A DNA stretch of 34,247 nucleotides from an uncultured Lachnospiraceae bacterium (lineage in GTDB: Bacteria; Bacillota; Clostridia; Lachnospirales; Lachnospiraceae). This document shows positions 15,402-23,593 of this stretch, piece after piece; position 1 is the stretch's first letter; each line of letters opens with the position of its first letter. The stretch spans positions 3,507 through 37,753 of the forward strand of contig CAJUII010000012.1 in NCBI GenBank assembly GCA_910586405.1, in the 5' to 3' direction. Position numbers and translations under genes: made by a program. A model generated the notes under the pieces. It saw only the letters and a program-made list of their open reading frames with translations, was not told the origin of the DNA and did no database searches.

Positions 15402-18053
15402 ATGAGCAAAGAGTTGGCAAAGACTTATGACCCACATGGTCTGGAAGACAGGATTTACCAAAAATGGCTTGACAAGAAATATTTTCATGCGGAGGTTGAC
15501 ACGAGTAAGAAACCGTTTACGATCGTGATTCCGCCGCCCAATATTACAGGGCAGCTTCACATGGGGCATGCGCTGGATAACACGATGCAGGATATCTTGA
15601 TTCGTTTTAAGCGGATGCAGGGGTACAATGCACTCTGGCAGCCGGGTACTGACCATGCCAGCATTGCCACGGAGGTCAAGATCATTGAGAAGTTAAAGGA
15701 GGAAGGAATCGACAAGCATGACCTTGGTCGGGAGAAATTCCTCGAGCGCGCGTGGGATTGGAAAAAGGAATACGGCGGGCGCATTATCAGTCAGCTCAAG
15801 AAGCTGGGATCTTCATGTGACTGGGACAGAGAGCGCTTTACAATGGATGAGGGGTGTAATCAGGCGGTCACAGAAGTTTTTTGTAAAATGCATGAAAAGG
15901 GCTGCATCTATAAAGGCGCCAGGATGATCAACTGGTGTCCGGTGTGTAATACATCAATCTCTGACGCTGAGGTTGAGTACGAAGAACAAGCAGGGCATTT
16001 GTGGCACATCAAGTATCCAGTGCTCAATGAGGATGGCTCGGAATCTGGTGAATATTTGACCTTTGCGACGACAAGACCGGAAACCATGCTCGGTGATACA
16101 GCGGTTGCGATTCATCCAGAAGATGAGCGGTATGCCCACTTGAAAGGAAGAAAGCTGCTGCTGCCACTGATGAACCGCGAGATTCCTGTCGTTGAGGACA
16201 CGTATGTTGACATGGAATTTGGTACAGGCGTCGTGAAGATTACGCCGGGGCATGACCCAAATGACTTTGAGGTCGGCAAAAGACATAATCTGCCCATAAT
16301 CAATATTATGAATGACGATGCGACCATCAATGAAAATGGCGGTGCGTATGCGGGCATGGAGCGCTATGCGGCGAGAAAAGCCATTGTGGAGGAGCTTGAC
16401 AGGATGGGGCTTCTCGTGAAGGTGGAGGATTACAGTCACAATGTAGGCACACATGACCGATGCAAGACGACGATAGAGCCGCTTGTGAAGCAACAGTGGT
16501 TTGTCAAGATGGACGAGCTGATCAAACCCGCAGTGGAGGCTGTAAAGAATGGTGATATCAAACTGATTCCAGAGAGAATGGACAAAATCTACTATAATTG
16601 GACAGATAATATCAAGGACTGGTGTATTTCCAGACAGCTCTGGTGGGGGCACCGCATACCGGCATATTATTGCAATGAATGCGGTGAGATTGTTGTCGCA
16701 AAGGCGGTGCCGGAGCGCTGCCCTAAGTGTGGATGCAGTCATTTCACACAGGACCCGGATACATTGGATACATGGTTTTCATCGGCGCTCTGGCCGTTCT
16801 CGACACTGGGGTGGCCGGAGAAGACAGCGGATTTGGAGTATTTTTATCCGACGGATGTGCTGGTGACAGGATATGATATCATCTTTTTCTGGGTAATCCG
16901 TATGATTTTCTCTGGATATGAGCACATGAATGAAAAGCCGTTTCGGACAGTGCTCTTTCATGGTTTGGTGCGTGATGCGCAGGGCAGGAAGATGTCAAAA
17001 TCGCTCGGCAATGGCATCGATCCGCTGGAGGTGATAGAGCAATATGGCGCAGATGCGCTTCGCATGACGCTGATCACAGGAAATGCACCGGGCAATGATA
17101 TGCGGTTTTACTATGAGCGGGTGGAGGCGAACCGGAATTTTGCCAATAAGATCTGGAACGCGTCGCGCTTTATCATGATGAATATGGAGGGCAAGGAAGT
17201 GACAGCGCCGTCAGCGCTGGAGCCTGTGGACCGCTGGATTGTCTCTAAGCTTAACAGTCTGGTGAGAGAGGTCACAGACAATATGGAAAACTTTGAGCTT
17301 GGCATCGCGGTTCAGAAGATTTATGACTTTATCTGGGATGAGTTTTGTGACTGGTATATCGAGATGGTCAAGCCCAGATTATATAATTCAGATGATGCAG
17401 AGTCACAGAACGCAGCGCTCTGGACCTTAAAAACTGTGCTGATCGATGCGCTCAAGCTGCTGCATCCATACATGCCGTTTATCACGGAGGAGATCTTCTG
17501 CACACTCCAGTCAGAGGAGGCGTCCATCATGATCTCGAAGTGGCCTGTGTACGACGAGGCGCGCAATTACGCAAAGGATGAGAAGGATATAGAGATTCTC
17601 AAAGAGGCTGTTCGCGGGATCAGGAATGTAAGGACGGAGATGAATGTTGCGCCTTCCAAAAAAGCGCACGTGTTTGTGGTATCTGAGAAGGAAGATATCA
17701 GAGAGACGTTCACCGAGGGAAAACTGTTCTTTGCCTCTCTTGCCTATGCAGCTGAGGTCACGATACAGGAAAATAAATGCGGGATTGCTGAGGATGCGGT
17801 TTCTGTGGTGATACCAAATGCCACAATCTATATTCCCTTCGCAGAGCTGGTGGACTTAAAACAGGAGATCGAGCGTCTGGAGAAGGAGGCAAAGCGTCTG
17901 GATGGCGAGCTTTCGCGTGTAAATGGTATGCTCAACAATGAGAAATTTATGTCGAAGGCGCCGGCGTCAAAAATTGCTGAGGAGAAAGAAAAATTAGCAA
18001 AATATGTACAAATGAAGGAACAAGTTACAGAACGGCTTGCGCAATTAAGGTAA
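15402..18053 (+). CDS. valS: Valyl-tRNA synthetase
   Basis: This cytoplasmic class I aminoacyl-tRNA synthetase charges tRNA-Val and edits mischarged threonine. The 883-residue length is typical. The HIGH signature reads PPPNITGQLHMGHAL (HMGH at 53-56) and the KMSKS loop reads GRKMSKSLGN (530-534). The connective peptide 1 editing domain lies between about 190 and 330 (TFATTRPETMLGDTAVAIHP). A CNECGEI...CPKCGC zinc site sits near 425-447. The C-terminus has the Val-specific coiled-coil arm (LKQEIERLEKEAKRLDGELS). AAAGGAG lies about 7 nt before the ATG. Expression is probably controlled by the terminator-containing leader. fapA follows after 57 nt. Confidence 0.97.
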   Translation: MSKELAKTYDPHGLEDRIYQKWLDKKYFHAEVDTSKKPFTIVIPPPNITGQLHMGHALDNTMQDILIRFKRMQGYNALWQPGTDHASIATEVKIIEKLKEEGIDKHDLGREKFLERAWDWKKEYGGRIISQLKKLGSSCDWDRERFTMDEGCNQAVTEVFCKMHEKGCIYKGARMINWCPVCNTSISDAEVEYEEQAGHLWHIKYPVLNEDGSESGEYLTFATTRPETMLGDTAVAIHPEDERYAHLKGRKLLLPLMNREIPVVEDTYVDMEFGTGVVKITPGHDPNDFEVGKRHNLPIINIMNDDATINENGGAYAGMERYAARKAIVEELDRMGLLVKVEDYSHNVGTHDRCKTTIEPLVKQQWFVKMDELIKPAVEAVKNGDIKLIPERMDKIYYNWTDNIKDWCISRQLWWGHRIPAYYCNECGEIVVAKAVPERCPKCGCSHFTQDPDTLDTWFSSALWPFSTLGWPEKTADLEYFYPTDVLVTGYDIIFFWVIRMIFSGYEHMNEKPFRTVLFHGLVRDAQGRKMSKSLGNGIDPLEVIEQYGADALRMTLITGNAPGNDMRFYYERVEANRNFANKIWNASRFIMMNMEGKEVTAPSALEPVDRWIVSKLNSLVREVTDNMENFELGIAVQKIYDFIWDEFCDWYIEMVKPRLYNSDDAESQNAALWTLKTVLIDALKLLHPYMPFITEEIFCTLQSEEASIMISKWPVYDEARNYAKDEKDIEILKEAVRGIRNVRTEMNVAPSKKAHVFVVSEKEDIRETFTEGKLFFASLAYAAEVTIQENKCGIAEDAVSVVIPNATIYIPFAELVDLKQEIERLEKEAKRLDGELSRVNGMLNNEKFMSKAPASKIAEEKEKLAKYVQMKEQVTERLAQLR

Positions 18054-18066
18054 ATAGTGGTACAAT
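18037..18066 (+). promoter_or_regulatory. Possible promoter of fapA inside the end of valS
   Basis: TTGCGC (18037-18042), an 18-nt spacer and TACAAT (18061-18066) could drive fapA apart from valS. The -35 box is weak, so cotranscription with valS is also possible. Confidence 0.4.
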
Positions 18067-18110
18067 AAAGACATAAAGGGGCGGATTATGCCTTTTCGGA
18101 GGTGAGCAAG

Positions 18111-19496
18111 ATGGTTAATGTCAAATCTTATGTCAGAATAGCGGACGATAAAACAGAAGCGTGGCTTTACTTGTGTGCGCCCGAGGAAGGCACAAAGTAT
18201 GAAAAGCCGGAGATTATCAGATACCTTCAGCTAAACGGGGTAGTGGCAGGTATCAATGAGTCGCATATTGCGGCGATGTGTAAGAAACAGATCTATGAGC
18301 GCGAGGTGAAGATTGCAACCAGTGAAAAAGGGGACCCGGGAAGCGCAGGGCGGTTTGAGTTTTTCTTCAGCACAGAGAAACCAAAGCCTGAGATTCGGAA
18401 GGATGGTACAGTAGATTACAGAAGTATGTCTCTTGTACAGAATGTAGAGGAAGGACAACTGCTTGCAATCTACCATCCGGCAGTACAGGGCACTTCGGGA
18501 AGAGATGTCACCGGTGCAGTGGAGAAGGTCAATACATATAAGGAATTGAGACCGCTAAGCGGTAAGGGGATCAGCAATGAGGGCGACCCCAATAAATACT
18601 ATGCGTCAAAGTCTGGCAAGATTGAGTATGATGGTGATAACAAGCTGTCCGTGGTAGAAGTCTATGAGATTCAGGGCGGCTGCGATTATGCCAACAATGC
18701 ACTGGTCGATTTTAACGGAGATGTCATTATTCATGGAAATGTTGAGGCTGGTGTTACAGTGCGGGCTGGCAAGAGCCTCACGGTGGAGGGCGTTGTCGAG
18801 TCGGCAAACATTTCAGCGGGCGGTACGGTATGTCTCAAGCGCGGAATGCAGGGAGCCGGCAAAGGTGCAATCGTCGCGGGCGGAGATATTTTTACAGAAT
18901 TTATAGAGTATGCGACGGTCAGCGCTGGAGGAAATGTACAGTCCAACGTTATCCTAAACTCCAAGGTGACTGCGGGAGAGCAAATCACACTTACTGGAAA
19001 AAAAGGTCTGATTGCCGGGGGCTATGTACATGCGATGATGGGAGTGAACTGCCAGAACGCGGGAAACATGTCTGAGATCAAGACTGGAATCCATGTGGGT
19101 GTAATGCCAGAGATCATGGAACAGCGCATTGCAATGAATGAGGAGTACACAAAATTGAATCAAGAGCTCGATGAAGTGGCAGCAAGGATGGCAAAAATAC
19201 TGCGTGTCAGACAGCAGACGGGAGAGCTGAGTGAACAGTTACAGGCACATCTAAATGAACTGAAAACGAAAAAGAGCGAGATCTATATCCGGTGTATCAG
19301 AACCAAAAAACAGGTTGATGATCTGGAAAGCACGATTTTGAAGTCGAGAGAGGCGAAAATCCGAATCAGCGGAAATATTCATAAAGGTACAGTGATCAGT
19401 ATTGATGATAATAAGATGATCATTAACCGAGACACAAGCTTTATGGAATATTCTGCGCAGAATGGCGTGATTGTTGGAACCGTGGTGGTTATCTAA
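18111..19496 (+). CDS. FapA family protein (DUF342)
   Basis: The 461-residue protein is a member of the FapA/DUF342 family (flagellar assembly protein A and relatives), common in motile Firmicutes and polymerising into beta-helical assemblies. The N-terminal half has the DUF342 N-domain (GTVDYRSMSLVQNVEEGQLL, followed by DVTGAV). The middle (about 190-320) is a right-handed beta-helix with repeated short strands (DFNGDVIIHGNVEAGVTVRA, GKSLTVEGVVESANISAGG). A coiled coil (about 340-420) follows. ATG 18111 is preferred because CGGAGG lies 8 nt ahead, while the in-frame GTG at 18102 overlaps that site. Motility is supported by the sigma-28-type promoter at 24349, but the specific role is inference. 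Confidence 0.85.
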   Translation: MVNVKSYVRIADDKTEAWLYLCAPEEGTKYEKPEIIRYLQLNGVVAGINESHIAAMCKKQIYEREVKIATSEKGDPGSAGRFEFFFSTEKPKPEIRKDGTVDYRSMSLVQNVEEGQLLAIYHPAVQGTSGRDVTGAVEKVNTYKELRPLSGKGISNEGDPNKYYASKSGKIEYDGDNKLSVVEVYEIQGGCDYANNALVDFNGDVIIHGNVEAGVTVRAGKSLTVEGVVESANISAGGTVCLKRGMQGAGKGAIVAGGDIFTEFIEYATVSAGGNVQSNVILNSKVTAGEQITLTGKKGLIAGGYVHAMMGVNCQNAGNMSEIKTGIHVGVMPEIMEQRIAMNEEYTKLNQELDEVAARMAKILRVRQQTGELSEQLQAHLNELKTKKSEIYIRCIRTKKQVDDLESTILKSREAKIRISGNIHKGTVISIDDNKMIINRDTSFMEYSAQNGVIVGTVVVI

Positions 19497-19515
19497 GTGT
19501 TTTAAAATATAATAG

Positions 19516-19549
19516 AAAAAGGGTTCGCGGTAAAAGGCGGACCTTTTTT
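19516..19549 (+). terminator. Terminator of fapA
   Basis: A 13-bp stem (19516-19528 with 19537-19549) including two G-U pairs encloses an 8-nt loop and ends in six T. The structured repeat element starts two bases later. Confidence 0.85.
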
Positions 19550-19550
19550 A

Positions 19551-19603
19551 TGCACACGGACGCGGAGAGGAAATAAGCAGCAAAAGCTGCTCGCGTCCGG
19601 CGC
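19551..19603 (+). repeat. Structured intergenic hairpin element, copy 1
   Basis: The element begins TGCACACGG right after a terminator U-tract. The outer stem CGGACGCG (19557-19564) pairs with CGCGTCCG (19592-19599). An 11-nt purine-rich one-sided bulge (GAGAGGAAATA) follows. The inner stem AGCAGC (19576-19581) pairs with GCTGCT (19586-19591) over a loop AAAA. It ends in GCGC. Copy 2 at 22560 has the same architecture with compensatory base changes. It ends 24 nt before folC. Confidence 0.8.
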
Positions 19604-19627
19604 ACAAGAAATATTCAGGAGATCAAA

Positions 19628-20989
19628 ATGAGAGAGCAGATTGCGCAGAGTTATGCAGAAGCAGAGCATTTGTTGGAAGAAATACCAAGGTTTACGCAAA
19701 AGAATCCTTTAGAGGACACGAGAGGATTTTATGAATATATACAAAATTGTGAGCATGACAGATATAGTGAGAAGCGCTTGGGTCATATTATCCATGTGGC
19801 AGGAACAAATGGAAAAGGGTCTGTGTGTGCGTTTATAGAGAGCATATGCAGGGTGAGCGGTTACAGGACAGCGATGTTTACGTCGCCGCATCTGGTGACG
19901 ACCAGGGAGCGGTTTTGTATTGAGGGCAGTGTGATTTCCGAGGAAATGTTTGTGGAGGCATTTAACTGGCTGGCTGTCCAGATCGAGCAGTACCGCAAGG
20001 TCAAGCCAACGTATTGTCCGACGTATTTTGAACGGCTGTTTTTTATGGGAATCTATGTATTTGCAAGGGCAGAGATTGAGATCACAATACTGGAGACAGG
20101 GCTTGGGGGGCGTCTGGATACCACCAATGTAGTCCACAGTCCATCGGTGAGTGTGATCACCGAGATTGGATTGGATCATATGGCTTATCTGGGGGATACA
20201 ATTGAGAAAATCGCTTCAGAGAAGGCTGGGATTCTCAAGGCAGGAGTGCCTGTCGTATTTTCTGACAGAAAAAGGGAAGCTTCTAATGTAATCTGTAAAA
20301 AAGCACAAGAACTTGGCTGCACTTGTTATAACGTGTCGGATAATGACTACAAAATCAATGAAATTCAGAAAAAATTCATTGATTTTTCTGTTGCCAGTCG
20401 TTATTATGGTTATGGTAGATTGATTGCGTGCACGACAGCGGTCTATCAGGCAGAGAATGCAGCAGTAGCCATTCGGAGTGTTGAGGTGTTGAAGCATGAA
20501 CACAGAATGGATAAGATTACAGCGGCATCCATCAGGGAGGGAATCAAAGCAATGCACTGGTCATGCCGCATGGAAGAAATTCTCCCGAACGTGTTTGTCG
20601 ATGGAGCGCACAATGAGGATGGGATTGAAGCGTTCGTACAGTCTTTGAATCTGGCGCATACTGGAACGTGCGTGCTTATTTTTTCTGCCGTTCATGACAA
20701 GCAGTATGAAACGATGATCAGGATGCTCTGCGGTCTTACGATGGTGACGGACTTTGTAGTGACACAGATTCCAGGAGAACGGGGAGCGGATTTGGAGGCG
20801 CTTAGGCTGCTGTTTGACAAATATATGGATAAAAGAACACAAAAGATACATACCTGTGAAAAGATCGAGGATGCACTTGCTTTGGGTCTGTCAGTTCGGA
20901 GGGATATGGGCAGGATATATATTGTCGGGTCACTGTATCTGGCGGGCATCGTGGAAAGCATTATGGAGGATTATGATGATAGATTTTGA
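19628..20989 (+). CDS. folC: Folylpolyglutamate synthase / dihydrofolate synthase
   Basis: This cytoplasmic ATP-dependent ligase adds glutamates to folates. The 453-residue protein has the Mur-ligase-type P-loop HVAGTNGKGSVCAF (Lys63), the FTSPHLVTTRERF segment, the family motif ETGLGGRLDTTN, and ITEIGLDHMAYLGDTIEKIA with EKAGILK. The C-terminal domain starts near VFVDGAHNEDGIEAF. CAGGAGA lies about 6 nt before the ATG. The next small gene overlaps its 3' end, so folC heads a three-gene unit with the 46-residue ORF and the TPR protein. The structured repeat copy 1 forms most of its 5' flank. Confidence 0.95.
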   Translation: MREQIAQSYAEAEHLLEEIPRFTQKNPLEDTRGFYEYIQNCEHDRYSEKRLGHIIHVAGTNGKGSVCAFIESICRVSGYRTAMFTSPHLVTTRERFCIEGSVISEEMFVEAFNWLAVQIEQYRKVKPTYCPTYFERLFFMGIYVFARAEIEITILETGLGGRLDTTNVVHSPSVSVITEIGLDHMAYLGDTIEKIASEKAGILKAGVPVVFSDRKREASNVICKKAQELGCTCYNVSDNDYKINEIQKKFIDFSVASRYYGYGRLIACTTAVYQAENAAVAIRSVEVLKHEHRMDKITAASIREGIKAMHWSCRMEEILPNVFVDGAHNEDGIEAFVQSLNLAHTGTCVLIFSAVHDKQYETMIRMLCGLTMVTDFVVTQIPGERGADLEALRLLFDKYMDKRTQKIHTCEKIEDALALGLSVRRDMGRIYIVGSLYLAGIVESIMEDYDDRF

Positions 20990-21116
20990 GGAAGAATTGA
21001 AAAAATTTCATCCGAGCCTTGAGGTTGAGGATGTCGAGGATGCGATATATAATCAGGATGTGACAGACCTTGCGGATGTGCTGGTCAAGCTGGTAAAAGA
21101 ATCGAAGGAAGAGTAG
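20976..21116 (+). CDS. 46-residue acidic protein of unknown function
   Basis: A short gene overlapping the end of folC by 14 nt. TATGGAGGA (20963-20970) lies 5 nt before ATG 20976; an ATG three bases earlier is too close. The product, MIDFEEELKKFHPSLEVEDV onward, is acidic, without Cys or membrane segment, and probably forms two or three helices. I do not recognise the family. The overlap and strong ribosome-binding site show it is translated, probably coupled to folC. The TPR gene follows 11 nt later. Confidence 0.7.
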   Translation: MIDFEEELKKFHPSLEVEDVEDAIYNQDVTDLADVLVKLVKESKEE

Positions 21117-21127
21117 GGGAACTTGAG

Positions 21128-22519
21128 ATGTTTTGCTTTAATTGTGGATGTCTGTTGTCAGAGAAGGATTTTTGTACTGGGTGCGGCGCGGATGTAGGGC
21201 TGTATAAAAAGATCCAATACGCTGCGAACCGTTTTTATAATGATGCGTTGGAAAAGGCGAGGGTTAGAGATCTGTCAGGAGCAGTTGCAAGCCTGCGGCA
21301 ATGTCTTAAGCTGAACAAGTATCATACAGAGGCCAGAAACCTGCTAGGACTTGTGTATTTTGAGCGGGGCGAAGTAGTGGCGGCGCTGAGCGAGTGGGTG
21401 ATGAGTAAAAATATCAGGAGCGAAAAAAATATCGCGAATGATTACATAGATATGATACAGAATAATCCGGGAAGGCTGGATGCATATAACCAGACCATCA
21501 AGAAATATAATATGGCATTAAATTATTGTCAGCAGGACAGTCTTGATCTGGCTGTGATACAATTGAAAAAAGTTATTTCGATGAATTCGAGGTTTGTGCA
21601 GGCAAGACAACTGTTGGCGTTGTTATACCTCAAAAATCACGAGTTGGAAAAGGCTAAAAAGGAGCTCGACAAGGCTCTCAGTATAGATGCAAACAATACA
21701 ATGACGCTCCGCTATCTCAAGGAGGTGGAGGAACAAACGCCTGCCGAGGAGGAGCGCACACGAAAAAAGAAGGAAGCGATCGTCTATCAAAGCGGCAACG
21801 AAACTGTGATACAGCCTGTCAATAAAAAAGACAGGTCGAGCTTACAGACAGTAGTCAATATGCTGATCGGTATACTGATCGGCGTGGGAATCGCAAGGTT
21901 TTTGATACTTCCGGCGATGATACAGAAGGCGCAGGATGAGGTTAATGTGAAGTACAAGGAGGTCAGCGAGCTGCTTGACGCAAAGACTGTGGAAGTCTCT
22001 GAATTGACTGCGCAGATACAAGAGTTGACTCAGGAGAAAGATTCGCTGACCAACAGTTTGACGGAGGCACAGGCGAATAAGGTACAGATACAGGCAAACA
22101 CAGATTTGATAGAAGCTGTGTTGATGCACATGAATAAGACGGGGGATGAGATGGCGGTTGCGGATGCGTTAGAGAAAATCAGCGATGAGTATCTGCAAAA
22201 TGAAGCCACGGAGAGTTTTAAGTCACTGTATGCTGCCTTGAAGGGCAGTATAGGAAGGGTGGTTGCAAGAAAGTGCTACGATGTAGGCTATGCAGCATTC
22301 CGGGCGGAGGAGTACGAGACCGCGATCAAACAGCTTGAGCGGGCATATGATTATGATCCCACTAACGGCGAAGCGCTGTATAATCTTGGCAATTCTTATA
22401 ACAAGACAGGAAATCTCGACAAGGCAGTGGAAATTTACGAGCAAGTGATTGAGCTGTTCCCAGGGACTGCGAAGGCGAGAAAATCACAGGGATACATCAA
22501 AGAAATTAAAGGTGAGTAG
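21128..22519 (+). CDS. Zinc-ribbon, TPR and coiled-coil membrane protein
   Basis: The 463-residue protein starts with a zinc ribbon (CFNCG and CTGCG within the first 22 residues). TPR-like helices follow (YNDALEKARVRDLSGAVASL, YHTEARNLLGLVYFERGEV, DSLDLAVIQLKKVISMN, FVQARQLLALLYLKNHELEK). One membrane segment comes next (VVNMLIGILIGVGIARFLIL, about 239-258). Beyond it is a coiled coil (VSELTAQIQELTQEKDSLTN) and C-terminal TPRs (ETAIKQLERAYDYDPTNGEA, DKAVEIYEQVIELFP). The ribbon and first TPRs are cytoplasmic, and the rest may face outside. It looks like a scaffold; partners are unknown. A strong terminator follows at once. Confidence 0.85.
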   Translation: MFCFNCGCLLSEKDFCTGCGADVGLYKKIQYAANRFYNDALEKARVRDLSGAVASLRQCLKLNKYHTEARNLLGLVYFERGEVVAALSEWVMSKNIRSEKNIANDYIDMIQNNPGRLDAYNQTIKKYNMALNYCQQDSLDLAVIQLKKVISMNSRFVQARQLLALLYLKNHELEKAKKELDKALSIDANNTMTLRYLKEVEEQTPAEEERTRKKKEAIVYQSGNETVIQPVNKKDRSSLQTVVNMLIGILIGVGIARFLILPAMIQKAQDEVNVKYKEVSELLDAKTVEVSELTAQIQELTQEKDSLTNSLTEAQANKVQIQANTDLIEAVLMHMNKTGDEMAVADALEKISDEYLQNEATESFKSLYAALKGSIGRVVARKCYDVGYAAFRAEEYETAIKQLERAYDYDPTNGEALYNLGNSYNKTGNLDKAVEIYEQVIELFPGTAKARKSQGYIKEIKGE

Positions 22520-22529
22520 TACACAAAAG

Positions 22530-22559
22530 AAGACATGCTGTAAGGGCATGTCTTTTTTA
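22530..22559 (+). terminator. Terminator of the folC-TPR unit
   Basis: AAGACATGC (22530-22538) pairs with GCATGTCTT (22546-22554), followed by TTTT. The second structured repeat element begins directly after the U-tract. Confidence 0.88.
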
Positions 22560-22614
22560 TGCACACGGGCGTCCAAAGGAACAGTGTCAGCAGAAGCTGA
22601 CGGACGCCCGGCGC
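22560..22614 (+). repeat. Structured intergenic hairpin element, copy 2
   Basis: Like copy 1 it starts TGCACACGG and ends CGGCGC. The outer stem CGGGCGTCC (22566-22574) pairs with GGACGCCCG (22602-22610). An 11-nt one-sided bulge (AAAGGAACAGT) follows. The inner stem GTCAGC (22586-22591) pairs with GCTGAC (22596-22601) over a loop AGAA. Stem bases differ from copy 1 while pairing is kept, and the core CAGCARAAGCTG is shared. Confidence 0.8.
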
Positions 22615-22617
22615 GGG

Positions 22618-22643
22618 AGTAGGGGAAAGGGTTTTCCCCTACT
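22618..22643 (+). other. Perfect hairpin between repeat copy 2 and spoIIAA
   Basis: AGTAGGGGAAA (22618-22628) pairs with TTTCCCCTACT (22633-22643) over 11 bp with a 4-nt loop. No U-tract follows, so it is not a simple terminator. It may be a second insulator or a regulatory structure for the sigma-F operon. Confidence 0.6.
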
Positions 22644-22698
22644 TGATTGCACACAGTTAGGGAAGATTTCGATCAAAAGGAGTGAAGGAGGCATATCA

Positions 22699-23016
22699 AT
22701 GGAAAAGAAAATGGAAGAGTATGCGATCATTGATGATTATCTGTGTATTAGAATGCCTGGAGAAGTGGACCATCATGGCGCTGCCAGCATCAGGGAATGC
22801 GCGGATAGACTGATCTTGGATGACAAGGTAAAAAATATTGTATTTGATTTCGAGAATACCACTTTTATGGACAGTTCCGGGCTCGGGATCATCATTGGAA
22901 GGTACAGGAAGATTTCCTGTTTTGGCGGAAAAGTCTATGCGATTAATACGAGTGAGCGCATCGGAAGGCTTTTGAAGGCGTCGGGCATGTCAGCTATTAT
23001 AGAAATACTGACATGA
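22699..23016 (+). CDS. spoIIAA: Anti-sigma F factor antagonist SpoIIAA
   Basis: This STAS-domain protein frees sigma-F in the forespore by binding the anti-sigma factor SpoIIAB when unphosphorylated. The 105-residue length and the phosphorylation-site motif FMDSSGLGIIIGRYRKI (serines 59 and 60) match SpoIIAA closely. GAAGGAGG lies 8 nt before the ATG. It is the first gene of a three-gene operon whose order (antagonist, anti-sigma kinase, sigma factor) is that of the classic spoIIA operon. I could not find a clear sigma-H promoter. The upstream region holds repeat copy 2 and a perfect hairpin instead. Confidence 0.92.
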   Translation: MEKKMEEYAIIDDYLCIRMPGEVDHHGAASIRECADRLILDDKVKNIVFDFENTTFMDSSGLGIIIGRYRKISCFGGKVYAINTSERIGRLLKASGMSAIIEILT

Positions 23017-23068
23017 GGTCCGTAAAAATCATCAATTATATGGGAGAAAAAGAATGGGAGAGATAAAG

Positions 23069-23590
23069 ATGGAAAATGAGCATATAACAAAGCATGGCAA
23101 ACAGTATACAGAAAATGATTTTTGTATAGAGTTTGACGCCATATCAGAAAATGAAGGGCTTGCAAGAGTGGTCATCGCTGCGTTTATCGCGAGAGTAGAC
23201 CCTACGCTCGATGAGGTAGAGGATGTGAAAACAGCAGTGTCAGAGGCAGTCACAAATGCCATCATACACGGTTATGGGGAACAGGGAGGGCGTGTAGTCA
23301 TGCGTGCACATCTCACGGCAACAAATGAGTTGTCGGTAGATATCATTGATCAGGGCGTGGGCATCGCCGACGTAGAGCAGGCAATGCAGCCGCTATATAC
23401 TTCTGCGGCGGCAAATGAACGGTCTGGTATGGGGTTTTCTTTCATGGAGGCATTTATGGATCGACTGGAGGTCGAGAGCAGCATCGGAGAGGGTACGATT
23501 GTACATATGTGGAAAAGCTTTGGCGTTGCCGAGCAAGATCTAGTACCCATTTTGCAGGCGGCAGTGTGGAATAGCAGCGGCAGGGTGTGA
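23069..23590 (+). CDS. spoIIAB: Anti-sigma F factor and serine kinase SpoIIAB
   Basis: SpoIIAB binds and inhibits sigma-F and phosphorylates SpoIIAA. The GHKL ATPase boxes are visible: EAVTNAIIHGYGE (N box), DQGVGIADVEQAMQPLYTS (G1 box and lid) and ERSGMGFSFMEAFMDRLEVE (G2 box). ATG 23069 is preferred because GGGAGAG lies about 7 nt ahead; ATG 23054 would overlap that site. At 173 residues it is longer than Bacillus SpoIIAB (146). It has an extra N-terminal stretch (HITKHGKQYTENDFC) and a C-terminal extension (EQDLVPILQAAVWNSSGRV) of unknown role. It lies 52 nt after spoIIAA and 3 nt before sigF. Confidence 0.93.
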   Translation: MENEHITKHGKQYTENDFCIEFDAISENEGLARVVIAAFIARVDPTLDEVEDVKTAVSEAVTNAIIHGYGEQGGRVVMRAHLTATNELSVDIIDQGVGIADVEQAMQPLYTSAAANERSGMGFSFMEAFMDRLEVESSIGEGTIVHMWKSFGVAEQDLVPILQAAVWNSSGRV

Positions 23591-23593
23591 GCG

